Source: Eubacteriales bacterium (GTDB taxonomy: Bacteria > Bacillota > Clostridia > Christensenellales > SZUA-584). From it: a stretch of DNA of 17,889 nt. Below are positions 7,497-15,153 of the stretch, one piece after another. The notes below the pieces were generated by a model that saw nothing but the letters and a program-made list of their open reading frames with translations, was not told where the DNA came from and ran no database searches. Position 1 is the stretch's first letter, and each line of letters opens with the position of its first letter. Position numbers and translations under genes: made by a program. The stretch is from the NCBI GenBank assembly GCA_028711205.1, contig JAQTSP010000020.1, forward strand, positions 1 to 17,889, written 5' to 3'.

Positions 7497-7838
7497 TACG
7501 GCTTATTACGGGATAAAAACAAAAAAACGGCGAAACGGCATGCGGGCGCGTACGCGGGAGACCTTCAGGAGCAAGAAGGACCGCGTCTTGCCCGGCCGAT
7601 ACCCGAAAAGTATGCAAACGACCAGAATTTAATCGAGCGCGCACTGTATATCATCGCGCATCATCATACATACAGCAACATAGATGGCATTGACTATCAG
7701 ATCATTATTGAGGCGGATTTTATTGTCAACGCCGAGGAAGGCGGTATATCAAAAAACGCATTTGAAACAATATATCACAGATATTTTAAAACGGCCGCCG
7801 GCAAAGATATCACGGATAACATGATACGCAAAGGATAA
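7497..7838 (+). pseudogene. 5'-truncated HD-domain phosphohydrolase remnant
   Basis: The reading frame directly after the lipoprotein stop (same frame) is open for 113 codons and encodes the C-terminal two thirds of an HD-superfamily phosphohydrolase: LLRD (degenerate LLHD) at 7503-7514, then AYAGDLQEQEGP, LIERALYIIAHHHTYSNIDG, DYQIIIEADFIVNAEEGG and FKTAAGKDI, ending TAA at 7836-7838. Intact relatives have about 60 more N-terminal residues, including the first metal ligands and a proper HD pair. Here there is no ribosome binding site and no plausible start codon before 7821, and the HD histidine is Arg. It is almost certainly not functional and marks a recombination junction. Confidence 0.85.
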
Positions 7839-7843
7839 GCACT

Positions 7844-8131
7844 TTAATCGAAAAAGTCACCGTCATTTTCTTTTGTAATTTCGATCATAAACTTTGCTCC
7901 AAGGCAAAAACCATATATAAAATCCCTGGCCGCCGACATGGCGTTCAGTTCAGATTGTGCGTCGCAATATTTATGAAAACATTCCATATCACTGCCTTCA
8001 AGAACGCGATTGAGCTTTTCCTGACAGTTTACCAGCTCATTTAACTTTTTTGCATATGGGCTGTCTTTTGAAAATCCGACCTCGTTTGGTCTGATGTTTC
8101 CGTAATACAGGTCTTCCAATATGCTTGTCAT
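7844..8131 (-). CDS. DUF6809 family protein, 95 aa
   Basis: The sequence starts MTSILEDLYYGNIRPNE, which matches my memory of the DUF6809 family, small cytoplasmic proteins of Clostridia and their mobile elements with no known function. It is helical, with YGFCLGAKFMIEI near the C-terminus. ATG 8131 is chosen over an upstream in-frame ATG at 8203 because AGGAGA precedes it and the extra 24 residues are not family-like. It converges on the HD remnant with only 5 bp between stop codons. Confidence 0.72.
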   Translation of the reverse strand: MTSILEDLYYGNIRPNEVGFSKDSPYAKKLNELVNCQEKLNRVLEGSDMECFHKYCDAQSELNAMSAARDFIYGFCLGAKFMIEITKENDGDFFD

Positions 8132-8168
8132 AAAAATTCTCCTAAAAAACAATATTAACAACAAACAT

Positions 8169-8212
8169 ATTATACCATGTATATTATAATTTACCATGCT
8201 CAATATATTGAG
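8169..8212 (-). promoter_or_regulatory. Promoter/operator region of the DUF6809 gene
   Basis: On the minus strand TATAAT (8174-8169) lies 38 bp ahead of the start codon; no good -35 stands 16-18 bp away. A perfect 14-bp palindrome CTCAATATATTGAG (8199-8212) is centred about 34 bp upstream of the -10, a position suited to a dimeric regulator. Confidence 0.4.
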
Positions 8213-8232
8213 TATATTATATAATAATTATT

Positions 8233-8250
8233 ATGGCGGGGAGAGTGGGA
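8233..8250 (-). repeat. Direct copy of the tRNA-Ser 3' end (att-like)
   Basis: On the minus strand the 18 bases here match the tRNA-Ser acceptor 3' strand plus CCA and one further base (8440-8423) at 17 of 18 positions: TCCCACTCTCCCCGCCAT here against TCCCACTCTCTCCGCCAT in the gene. The two copies are 190 bp apart in the same orientation, the pattern left when an element integrates at, or leaves from, a tRNA 3' end. Confidence 0.6.
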
Positions 8251-8324
8251 GTGGACAGTAATCCAACTTATCTGCCCACGTCGTTGCTGCGTTTACGCCA
8301 TCGCTGCCTGCCGACCCGCCTCGG

Positions 8325-8349
8325 GAAAACGTGCCACCGGCACGTTTTC
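8325..8349. terminator. Bidirectional terminator hairpin downstream of tRNA-Ser
   Basis: The inverted repeat GAAAACGTGCC-ACC-GGCACGTTTTC has an 11-bp perfect stem and a 3-nt loop, with A and T tracts that form part of the stem in both directions. It lies about 75 bp beyond the tRNA 3' end and could end the tRNA transcript on the minus strand. Confidence 0.6.
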
Positions 8350-8359
8350 TGATCCTCGT

Positions 8360-8394
8360 GTTCGAATCCCAAATCGTTTCGCCATGCGAAAGAG
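8360..8394 (+). repeat. Inverted copy of tRNA-Ser T-arm/CCA region
   Basis: Plus-strand GTTCGAATCCCA (8360-8371) and GCCATGCGAAAGAG (8381-8394) reproduce the tRNA-Ser T-loop/stem and the CCA plus downstream flank found on the minus strand (8447-8436 and 8427-8414). Between them are 9 unrelated bases, against 8 in the gene. The outer part alone makes a perfect 14-bp inverted repeat with a 19-nt loop. Confidence 0.65.
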
Positions 8395-8423
8395 ACACAC
8401 CCAGCGAGTGCGCCTCTTTCGCA

Positions 8424-8513
8424 TGGCGGAGAGAGTGGGATTCGAACCCACGGTTGCTTGCGCAACACCGGTTTTCAAGACCGGCACTTTCAACCAGGCT
8501 CAGACATCTCTCC
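8424..8513 (-). tRNA. tRNA-Ser (anticodon TGA)
   Basis: Read on the minus strand, GGAGAGA (8513-8507) pairs with TCTCTCC (8434-8428) as the acceptor stem, followed by discriminator G and an encoded CCA. The anticodon stem is CCGGT/ACCGG with loop CTTGAAA, giving anticodon TGA (8477-8475). A long variable arm typical of class II serine tRNAs follows, then the T-arm GTGGG-TTCGAAT-CCCAC. Total is 87 nt plus CCA. The T-arm through CCA is partly duplicated downstream. Confidence 0.95.
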
Positions 8514-8705
8514 AGAGCAGAAACAGTATAGCAAATAATATATGATGCCGTCAAGTGAAGATATATTGCTTCTTTTTCGTTGATAAACCGCGTATACTCC
8601 TGAATTATACGGATTCGCGAGAAAAGAAATTAACACGCGAGCTATTTCTATTTGACTCCGCATTATGTATAATTGATTATAATTCAATAATGCAAGGGGA
8701 TAAAC

Positions 8706-9128
8706 ATGGAATATAAAAGATTTGATAACAAGATCATCGCAAGGGTAGACAAAGGCGAAGAGATATTGTGCGAGCTTGAAAGAATATGTGAGAAAGAAAA
8801 CATCAAGCATGCAACGGTCAGCGCGATCGGCGCCGTATCTTTTGCTGAAATCGGTTGTTTTGATACGAACGAAAAGAAATACTATTCAACAAAGTATGCC
8901 GGCATCTATGAGATCACAAGCCTAGAAGGCACGGTCTCTGCGATGGACGGCAAAACATATATTCATATTCATGCGGCGATTGCGGGGATCGACAACCGGG
9001 TGATCGGCGGGCATCTGAGCCATGCGGTCGTCAGCGCGACCTGCGAGATGGTGATCGATATCATGAACGGAGAAGTTAGCCGGGCGTTTTCGCCCGAGAT
9101 CGGGCTCAATCTTTTGATTTTTAAATGA
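8706..9128 (+). CDS. PPC/DUF296 domain protein
   Basis: The 140-residue protein consists of one PPC (DUF296) domain, the fold found in plant AT-hook proteins and as stand-alone trimeric proteins in bacteria. Diagnostic features are SAIGAVSFAEIGCFD (about residues 39-53) and the HIHAAIAG...GGHLSHAVVSATCE region (about 79-105), whose histidines form a likely metal or ligand site. AAGGGGA precedes the ATG. TTGACT (8652-8657) and two TATAAT boxes (8668-8673, 8678-8683) lie upstream, but their spacings (10 or 20 bp) are not ideal. It is monocistronic, with its own terminator. Function is not established for bacterial members. Confidence 0.88.
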   Translation: MEYKRFDNKIIARVDKGEEILCELERICEKENIKHATVSAIGAVSFAEIGCFDTNEKKYYSTKYAGIYEITSLEGTVSAMDGKTYIHIHAAIAGIDNRVIGGHLSHAVVSATCEMVIDIMNGEVSRAFSPEIGLNLLIFK

Positions 9129-9188
9129 CACATGAAAATACCTGTGGCTTTTCAGAAACGCCGTCATAAAACAGATATAATATCGTCC

Positions 9189-9227
9189 AAAACCTCTATT
9201 GCCGATAACGGCAACGGAGGTTTTTTT
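9189..9227 (+). terminator. Intrinsic terminator after the PPC gene
   Basis: AAAACCTC (9189-9196) pairs with GAGGTTTT (9217-9224), with an inner GCCG/CGGC stem (9201-9204 with 9209-9212), and the T-run extends to 9227. Confidence 0.8.
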
Positions 9228-9327
9228 ATGTACTGAAAATCGTGATTCACAAGTCATTTCATCTCCTGAATAGATTTATCCATCTTAACAAAAACTACAA
9301 AATATAACGGGGTTTTCAGGAGCTTAT

Positions 9328-10839
9328 ATGAAAAAAGGTGACTATGACAATACCCAAAACACACATGGCAGGGACGCGTTGATATCCGGCAGCCTGACTT
9401 CGGATAACATTAAAAAACTTTTTTCTGAAAGCGGTGATATCATCTATCGCGGGTTTTTGATAAAAAACCGCGCCGACTTGAAAATGACGATCATCTATGT
9501 TGACGGCATGGTGAACACGAAAATCATCGATGACAACATCATTTGTCCGCTTTCGGCAAGCCATTGGTATGATCAATGCGCAACGCTCGCGCAGGCGTAT
9601 GCGCTTTCTTTAAACGGAGCGCTTGACGTTTCTTCTCTCAAGTCGACAAAAAGTACCGAGGAAGCGGTTGGCGCGATACTTGCCGGCAAAACGATTTTGG
9701 TCTTTGACACGCTTAAAAGTGCGATTATTGTCGATACGATCGGTTTTGAAAAACGCAGCATCACGCCGGCGACAGAAGAAAGCACGTACCGAAGCAGCAA
9801 AGACAGCTTCGTTGAAACGCTGCGCGTCAACACGGCGACACTGCGCAAAAAGATTAAAAGCCATCATCTTGTTCTCGAAGAAACCGTCGTCGGCAAACAA
9901 AGCCATACGCGCCTTTGTATCGCGTATATGAAAAACATATGCAACGATACGTTTGTCGATATCATCAAAAAAAGGCTGGATGCCATCGATCAGGACAAAG
10001 CCTTGTCGATAAGTGACATCTATTCGAACGTTGTGAAGAAAAAATATACCCTGTTTCCGACAGCCGTCATCACAGAAAAGCCGGAGGCATGCTGTATGAG
10101 CCTGCTGGAAGGGAAAATTGCTATTATCATTGACGAGTTACCGTATTCTCTTGTTTTTCCTGCGGTATTCGGCGATTTTTTTCAATCGTCATGTGATTAC
10201 GGGCACAATTATATTGTTGCTTCGTTTTTCAGAATCCTCAGGTATATCTGTTTTACGCTCGCGATTTTTTTGCCCGGCTTTTTTGTTTCCGTAACAGTGT
10301 TTCATCCCGAGATGATACCTTATAAGCTCGCGATGTCCATCGCTTCATCCCGCACCGGCACGCCTTTTAGCATGTATATCGAAGTGCTGCTCATGTCGCT
10401 GACATTTTTTATACTGATACAGGCCAGCCTGCAGATCAGCAGGACGATTGGCGGCGCGATTTCTATCGTCGGCGGTCTCGTGCTTGGCGAAGCCGCCATC
10501 ACAGCAGGTATTGTTTCGCCCGCCGTCATTGTTGTGGTTGCGACGGCGTCCATCTGCTCGATGGCCATACCCAATAAAGAAATCAACTCGGTATTGTGGC
10601 TTTTTCAGTTGATTTGCTTGGTTTTCAGCTCGGTTTTTGGTTTGATCGGCATTATTATCACGTTGCTCATACTGTTTTTTTCTCTCGCAAAGTTAAATCC
10701 GCTAGGCGTACCGTATATTGCTCCGTACGGGCTGAAAGGCCCGCTTCAGCTCGAAGATTCATTCATACGATTCCCTCAAAACCTGATAAAAAAAAGGCCG
10801 TTTTACCTTGACCCCAAAAACAAACGGAGGAAACGCTGA
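9328..10839 (+). CDS. gerA-family: Spore germinant receptor subunit A (GerA/GerK family)
   Basis: This is the A subunit of a Ger-type nutrient germinant receptor, which sits in the spore inner membrane. The 503-residue protein has a large hydrophilic N-terminal domain (about 1-285). A membrane domain follows, with the family signatures LPGFFVSVTVFHPEMIP and, further on, TIGGAISIVGGLVLGEAAIT plus AGIVSP. The C-terminus is basic and cytoplasmic. Length is typical. AGGAG stands 5 nt before ATG 9328. It is first in a four-gene operon; the next start lies one base after its stop. Such operons are normally under forespore sigma-G; a CATCTTA box (9281-9287) resembles a sigma-G -10, but I see no matching -35. 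Confidence 0.93.
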   Translation: MKKGDYDNTQNTHGRDALISGSLTSDNIKKLFSESGDIIYRGFLIKNRADLKMTIIYVDGMVNTKIIDDNIICPLSASHWYDQCATLAQAYALSLNGALDVSSLKSTKSTEEAVGAILAGKTILVFDTLKSAIIVDTIGFEKRSITPATEESTYRSSKDSFVETLRVNTATLRKKIKSHHLVLEETVVGKQSHTRLCIAYMKNICNDTFVDIIKKRLDAIDQDKALSISDIYSNVVKKKYTLFPTAVITEKPEACCMSLLEGKIAIIIDELPYSLVFPAVFGDFFQSSCDYGHNYIVASFFRILRYICFTLAIFLPGFFVSVTVFHPEMIPYKLAMSIASSRTGTPFSMYIEVLLMSLTFFILIQASLQISRTIGGAISIVGGLVLGEAAITAGIVSPAVIVVVATASICSMAIPNKEINSVLWLFQLICLVFSSVFGLIGIIITLLILFFSLAKLNPLGVPYIAPYGLKGPLQLEDSFIRFPQNLIKKRPFYLDPKNKRRKR

Positions 10840-10840
10840 T

Positions 10841-12028
10841 ATGATAAAGAAAGTTCTCGCACTGTTTTTGATATTATTCGCGATGCTCATCTTGCATGGA
10901 TGCTTTTTCCCCGAAAAACACCCTATCGAAGACCTGCAAAATATTTTGATCGCGGGCATCGATAGAGACGGCGAAGATATCGTATTAACCATTGTTGTCG
11001 ATACCATCAATCAGAGCAATTCGGGCGAAAATCAGATCGGCGCCGAATTATATGTGGCGACGGGTAAAACTGTTTTCGAGGCAAAAAGAAGCCTTCACGA
11101 ATATACCGAAAAACGTATTGTCTGGTATCACTTAAAGTATATTATCATCGGCGAAGAGGCCGCAGAACAGGGCATTGACCCATATTTAAGCTTTTTCTGC
11201 GAGAATAACGAAAACAGATTTTCACATCGGCTGATCGTTGCGCAGGGAATCACCGCAAAAGATTTGGTTCAACAAATATGCTCGCAGGAAGGCGGGGTTT
11301 CGGAAAATATTGACTCTTTGTTCACTGAAACGGCAAGAACGGGAAAATCCAGCGAAATCACGCTTTTAGACTATGCCATCACCCGGGAGCGGCCATGGGA
11401 AAGCCTGTATATCCCCGTTATCACGCTGATAGATAATCCGGTAGCGCAGAAGAGTGACGACACACAAGGTCAGGACGGTGAAAGCTCACATGAACACAAG
11501 GTCCTTCTTCAGCTCGACGGGTATGCGCTGTTTGATGAGGATCTGCTGACGTGCTTTCTGGACGGAGACAGCACCAGAGGGATAAATTTTGTTATCAACG
11601 AACTTGACAGCACGGGTATCGTCGTACAGGATGACAAGGGCCAAAATGTATCGCTTGAAATCATTGAAAGCAAGGTAAGCATCAAACCGGATTTTGACGA
11701 ACCATTGTCGGCAGCAATTGAAGTCGTTGTCAAATCGAATATGGTGGAATATACGGAGAACCAGGACGTGGGTGAGGAATATATTACATATCTTGAGCAG
11801 CGGCAGGATGCGTATATTCAAAATGAGATCGAACAGGCATTAACCGTTATACAACAAAAAAAACTTGATGTGATCGGAATGGGAGATGCTTTTTATCATG
11901 AAAACGTATTTAAATGGAACAATATTAAAGAGGATTGGCAGAATATTTTTGCGGATCTGAAGATTACGGTAAAAGTCACTTCGGATATAAAATGTACCTA
12001 TAGTCTTCTTAATGCCGCAGGCGCGTAA
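10841..12028 (+). CDS. gerC-family: Spore germinant receptor subunit C (GerC lipoprotein)
   Basis: The 395-residue protein has a lipoprotein signal peptide with lipobox LHGC (Cys21) followed by the GerAC-type N-terminal domain (PIEDLQNILIAGIDRDGEDI...TIVVDT). The receptor's C subunit is a membrane-anchored lipoprotein. The C-terminal third, with a long helix (EQRQDAYIQNEIEQALTVIQ then QKKLDVIGMGD), fits the conserved GerAC domain. GGAGG at 10825-10829 supports ATG 10841 rather than the in-frame TTG at 10808. It lies between the A subunit and a small membrane protein in one operon. Confidence 0.92.
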   Translation: MIKKVLALFLILFAMLILHGCFFPEKHPIEDLQNILIAGIDRDGEDIVLTIVVDTINQSNSGENQIGAELYVATGKTVFEAKRSLHEYTEKRIVWYHLKYIIIGEEAAEQGIDPYLSFFCENNENRFSHRLIVAQGITAKDLVQQICSQEGGVSENIDSLFTETARTGKSSEITLLDYAITRERPWESLYIPVITLIDNPVAQKSDDTQGQDGESSHEHKVLLQLDGYALFDEDLLTCFLDGDSTRGINFVINELDSTGIVVQDDKGQNVSLEIIESKVSIKPDFDEPLSAAIEVVVKSNMVEYTENQDVGEEYITYLEQRQDAYIQNEIEQALTVIQQKKLDVIGMGDAFYHENVFKWNNIKEDWQNIFADLKITVKVTSDIKCTYSLLNAAGA

Positions 12029-12040
12029 GGTGGTGAAAAA

Positions 12041-12241
12041 ATGCTGATAGTGCTTTGTATTTATTTAATCGTTTCCTTTTTTGAAGTACGTCATTTATTT
12101 AAAACAGCTAAAAAAAAAGAAGGGGCCATATATATTGCCGTTTTTACACTTGCAGTTTCTCTTGGCACGATATTAATACTATCGCCCAATTACAACAGCT
12201 TTGCCAACTTCGTTTTTAATATACTGGGTATAAAGAGTTAG
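12041..12241 (+). CDS. Small two-helix membrane protein (candidate germinant receptor D subunit)
   Basis: The 66-residue protein has two hydrophobic segments (about 1-15 and 29-48) separated by a lysine-rich turn (TAKKKEG). Small two-TM proteins encoded within or beside ger operons of Bacillus modulate germination and are called D subunits. This one fits by size, topology and place, though sequence similarity cannot be judged here. AAGGTGG precedes ATG 12041; gaps of 12 and 10 bp on either side show it is part of the operon. The SPN after the second helix is a feature I associate with such proteins. Confidence 0.75.
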   Translation: MLIVLCIYLIVSFFEVRHLFKTAKKKEGAIYIAVFTLAVSLGTILILSPNYNSFANFVFNILGIKS

Positions 12242-12251
12242 GAGCCATTCA

Positions 12252-13346
12252 ATGTTAAACGAAACAAAGAACAAAAAAATCACGCTTTTGCAGGCTATAT
12301 TTCTCTTTTTAACCGCGATATATACATCCAATATTCGCTTTGTCACAAAGCTGTCCATCATGTATGCCCACCAGGCCGCATGGCTTGTTTCTCTTTGCAG
12401 CATGCTGGTGTTTGTTCCGCTTTTATATGTGCTTTACAAGATAATGAATAAGTTTAAAGGGCAATCTTTTTTTGATATCATGTGCCGCGTTTTTGGAAAA
12501 ACGATTGGCCATACGGTATTCATTATTCAGATCATATGGCTGTTCATTCTGCTGACGCTGTATGTCACATACGCCGGCGAAAAACTTGTCTCTTCAACAT
12601 ATGTGGGAACGGACGTCAAGCTCATCTTTTTTCTGTTTCTTGTCATCGTTGGCGTCATGCTGCGATATGGCCTTCAGGTATTGTGCCGGATCAATACGAT
12701 GATATTTATCATCACAGTGTCTCAGTTTATGCTGATATTGGGATTTTTGTTCACCGATTTCTCCGCCCAAAATATCACACCAATCAGTACGCTTGACATT
12801 GGACCCGTATTTTCAACCATCGTATTTCCGCTCACGACCTTTTCCTACTTTTCATTCATATTTATATTTAACGACCAGATTGAGCTGGGCAAAAAAAACA
12901 AAGGCAAATTTGCTTTTGTCGCCATATTTTTAACAATCGTCAATACGCTAAAAGCGCTTGCCGTTCTTGGCGTCTTCGGTTATGAGCTGGCTAAAAAGAT
13001 GACGTATCCTTTCCTGCAGGCCGTCGAGAATATTACGGTGTTTAGCGGCTCATCCGTACTCGACTCACTCTTTATCTCATCATGGGGCCTTCAGGAGTTC
13101 ATACTTGTCTGCTTCTTTGCATATTGCATCTGCCGAATGATCAAGCATGTTTTTAAGCTGACCAGTCAAACGCCGGTTCTGACCGCGATTCTTGGGTTTT
13201 GTTTCTTTTTCGCGGTTTGCTTTTGCGACAACATTTTTGAACTGGCGACCTTCTCGGAAAAGGTGGTAACGCCGGTCAACCTGATGCTCGCGATCGGCGT
13301 ACCGTTTGTGCTTTTCATCACCGCAAAGATAAGAAAACTGCTGTAA
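12252..13346 (+). CDS. gerB-family: Spore germinant receptor subunit B (GerB, APC-type membrane protein)
   Basis: The 364-residue polytopic protein of about ten membrane helices belongs to the GerAB/endospore germination permease family within the APC superfamily. B subunits hold the germinant-binding pocket in characterised receptors. Diagnostic are the N-terminal ITLLQAIFLFLTAIYTSNIR and the C-terminal FILVCFFAYCICRMIK...PVNLMLAIGVPFVLFITAKIRK. GGAG precedes ATG 12252. It is last in the operon; no terminator is obvious before the next gene, whose promoter begins 14 bp after the stop codon. Confidence 0.92.
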   Translation: MLNETKNKKITLLQAIFLFLTAIYTSNIRFVTKLSIMYAHQAAWLVSLCSMLVFVPLLYVLYKIMNKFKGQSFFDIMCRVFGKTIGHTVFIIQIIWLFILLTLYVTYAGEKLVSSTYVGTDVKLIFFLFLVIVGVMLRYGLQVLCRINTMIFIITVSQFMLILGFLFTDFSAQNITPISTLDIGPVFSTIVFPLTTFSYFSFIFIFNDQIELGKKNKGKFAFVAIFLTIVNTLKALAVLGVFGYELAKKMTYPFLQAVENITVFSGSSVLDSLFISSWGLQEFILVCFFAYCICRMIKHVFKLTSQTPVLTAILGFCFFFAVCFCDNIFELATFSEKVVTPVNLMLAIGVPFVLFITAKIRKLL

Positions 13347-13359
13347 ACGCAAAGTTTTA

Positions 13360-13368
13360 TGTTATAAT
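13360..13368 (+). promoter_or_regulatory. Extended -10 promoter for the acetyltransferase gene
   Basis: TG-T-TATAAT (TG at 13360-13361, TATAAT at 13363-13368) is a perfect extended -10 element. The -35 region is poor (TGTAAA, 15 bp away). It lies 31 bp ahead of ATG 13400, so the gene need not depend on the germination operon. Confidence 0.6.
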
Positions 13369-13399
13369 ATCCATAACCAATTTTCAATATGAGGACATC

Positions 13400-13903
13400 A
13401 TGGAAAACATACTGCGTATCGAAAAAGCAGCCGACAGCACCGATATCATAACGATAGAGACGCTTGCGAGGCAAATATGGGAACAGCATTATACGCCGAT
13501 CATCGGCGCCGATCAGGTCACGTATATGCTCGAGAACTTCCAGTCCCGAAGCGCGATCGAAAATGATATTGCCTCCGGTTATATCTATTATATCGCTTAT
13601 GCCGCCGACATCCCGTGCGGCTATTGCTCAATAAAACACGATGATGACGGCCTTTTTTTAAGCAAATTATACGTCAGGCAGGCGCATCGCGGCAAAGGCA
13701 TCGCACGGGCCATGCTTGAGCACATTGACGCTTACGCAAAACAACATGGTATGAATCGCATCCGGCTGACCTGCAACAAAAGGAACACAGGCTCGCTGAG
13801 CGCCTATCAAAAGCTTGGATTTGCGCAAATCGACGCATGTGTCACGGATATCGGCGGCGGATTCGTGATGAACGACTACGTACTGGAGAAGTTGCTGGAC
13901 TGA
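13400..13903 (+). CDS. GNAT-family N-acetyltransferase
   Basis: The 167-residue protein is a single GNAT domain that transfers an acetyl group from acetyl-CoA to an unknown amine. The acetyl-CoA pyrophosphate loop is RQAHRGKGIARAML (93-106), preceded by the beta-4 strand LSKLYV; the later RIRLTCNKRNTGSLSAYQKL and GF region is the typical beta5-alpha4 element. The IWEQHYTPIIG segment near the start resembles the PaiA-like subgroup. GAGGA precedes ATG 13400. The methyltransferase starts 42 bp downstream and may be co-transcribed. Confidence 0.9.
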   Translation: MENILRIEKAADSTDIITIETLARQIWEQHYTPIIGADQVTYMLENFQSRSAIENDIASGYIYYIAYAADIPCGYCSIKHDDDGLFLSKLYVRQAHRGKGIARAMLEHIDAYAKQHGMNRIRLTCNKRNTGSLSAYQKLGFAQIDACVTDIGGGFVMNDYVLEKLLD

Positions 13904-13944
13904 CCGCCTTTAAGACCGCTGCTTTCTCCGCCAGGAGGAATGTT

Positions 13945-14496
13945 ATGGACGTTTCAAATATGCGGGCAGCCATGTTTAACCAAAAGGCCGAAAAAGACGC
14001 TGATAAAGTGATCGAAAGCCTTGGTATCAGCGCCGGCAATGTTATCGCGGACCTCGGGTCGGGCGGCGGATTCTTTACGTTTGAGTTTGCAAAAGTAACA
14101 GGAGCGGGCGGAAAAATCTATGCGGCGGATACCGACGACGGGCTCTTGGCGCATATCAAAAACCAGCAGTATAAAAAACAACTGGCGAATATCGAGACAA
14201 TTAAGTCAGCCGATAATAACGCAAACCTTCCGCAAAACAGCTGCGATCTTGTTTTCCTGCGCAATGTTTTTCATCATATCGCCGACCCTGTTACATATTT
14301 TCGGGGACTCAAAAAAAACCTTAAAAAAGGCGGGCACATCGCGGTCATCGAGTGGAAACCCGGCGCGTCTCACCACGGTCACGGCGCCACAGAAGAGGAG
14401 ATATTGGGCATTATGCTGTCTGCCGGCTATCAGCGCACACAATCGTTTGATTTTCTTGACAAGCAGTCATTTAACATCTTTCAGGCAAAGGAATGA
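13945..14496 (+). CDS. Class I SAM-dependent methyltransferase
   Basis: The start is set at ATG 13945 because AGGAGG (13933-13938) precedes it; an upstream open stretch in this frame overlaps the acetyltransferase and is not family-like. The 183-residue protein carries motif I VIADLGSGGGFFTF (33-46), the acidic post-I residue in IYAADTD, and a motif similar to UbiE/MenG-type enzymes (CDLVFLRNVFHHI). The C-terminal MLSAGYQRTQSFDFL...FNIFQAKE closes the fold. The substrate cannot be predicted; small-molecule methylation is likely. Confidence 0.9.
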   Translation: MDVSNMRAAMFNQKAEKDADKVIESLGISAGNVIADLGSGGGFFTFEFAKVTGAGGKIYAADTDDGLLAHIKNQQYKKQLANIETIKSADNNANLPQNSCDLVFLRNVFHHIADPVTYFRGLKKNLKKGGHIAVIEWKPGASHHGHGATEEEILGIMLSAGYQRTQSFDFLDKQSFNIFQAKE

Positions 14497-14520
14497 TTGA
14501 TATTTCCCGGGGCAAGATAA

Positions 14521-14554
14521 CACCCCGGCGATACTTCGCGTCGCCGCAGATCCG
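14521..14554. repeat. REP-like palindromic repeat, copy 2
   Basis: This copy matches 339-372 at about 26 of 34 positions and contains its own stem CGGCGA...TCGCCG. It overlaps another hairpin, CCGGGG/CCCCGG (14507-14528), in the gap between the convergent methyltransferase and CBS genes. Confidence 0.5.
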
Positions 14555-14564
14555 GTCACACCCC

Positions 14565-14597
14565 AAAAAAGCGCGCATGCATCTTTGCACACGCGCT
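14565..14597 (-). terminator. Intrinsic terminator of the CBS gene
   Basis: On the minus strand AGCGCG (14597-14592) pairs with CGCGCT, with an inner TGCA/TGCA stem, and a run of six T (the plus-strand A tract 14565-14570) follows. It lies 30 bp beyond the CBS stop codon. Confidence 0.8.
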
Positions 14598-14626
14598 GTC
14601 CGATATACACTCACCCGATTTTCAAA

Positions 14627-15055
14627 TCATTCCATACGGCTGCCTTCGGGCTGTGATATGTTTTTGAGCGCCCACTCCGCGTTGTCCTGCAACTCGGGCT
14701 CCACCGAGAAATCGCCCAGCGCCACGATGCCGACAAGGCTGCCGCCATCAACGATGGGCAGCCTTCGTATCTGCCGCTCGCTCATGATCCGCGCGGCGTC
14801 ATGCACATCCATCTCGGGGCTGCCAAAGGCAATATCCGCGCTCATGATATCGCCGACACTCTGGCTTGCTGTCTGGCCTGTTGCAACGGATCTCAGCGCA
14901 ATATCCCTGTCCGTGACGATGCCGACCACGCGCCGCTGGTCGCATACCGGGATCGAGCCAACATCATACTGGCCCATCAGCTGCGCCGCCCGCTCGATGG
15001 TATCACCGGCGTCCAAACACGCCACATCCGTCGACATAATATCTTTTACCTTCAT
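14627..15055 (-). CDS. CBS-pair protein
   Basis: The 142-residue protein is a Bateman module: two CBS domains (about 4-60 and 68-122), each with the VKDIM/VGDIM start and a GIV strand (VVGIVTDRDIA and LVGIVALGDFS). Stand-alone CBS pairs bind adenosine nucleotides or SAM and act as energy sensors. GGAGGTGA precedes ATG 15055. A sigma-A promoter and a strong terminator make it a single-gene unit. Confidence 0.92.
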   Translation of the reverse strand: MKVKDIMSTDVACLDAGDTIERAAQLMGQYDVGSIPVCDQRRVVGIVTDRDIALRSVATGQTASQSVGDIMSADIAFGSPEMDVHDAARIMSERQIRRLPIVDGGSLVGIVALGDFSVEPELQDNAEWALKNISQPEGSRME

Positions 15056-15097
15056 AAAAAATCACCTCCAGGTGTTATGTTACCCCAACCGAGATGT

Positions 15098-15126
15098 TTT
15101 ATAATCATTTATGCAGACAAAATCAA
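15098..15126 (-). promoter_or_regulatory. Sigma-A promoter for the CBS gene
   Basis: On the minus strand TTGATT (15126-15121) and TATAAA (15103-15098) are spaced exactly 17 bp, predicting a leader of about 35 nt. Confidence 0.7.
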
Positions 15127-15153
15127 TAAGCCCATCGTCTGATATCGTTGATA

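Noticed and set aside
8231..8554. Open frames of 66-107 codons on both strands over the tRNA-Ser region
   Set aside because: They run through the tRNA gene, its inverted repeats and a terminator, lack ribosome binding sites and show no protein-like composition.
9267..9304. Possible sigma-G promoter ahead of the germination operon
   Set aside because: TGAATA and CATCTTA or CAAAATA occur, but no pair has the correct 17-18 bp spacing.
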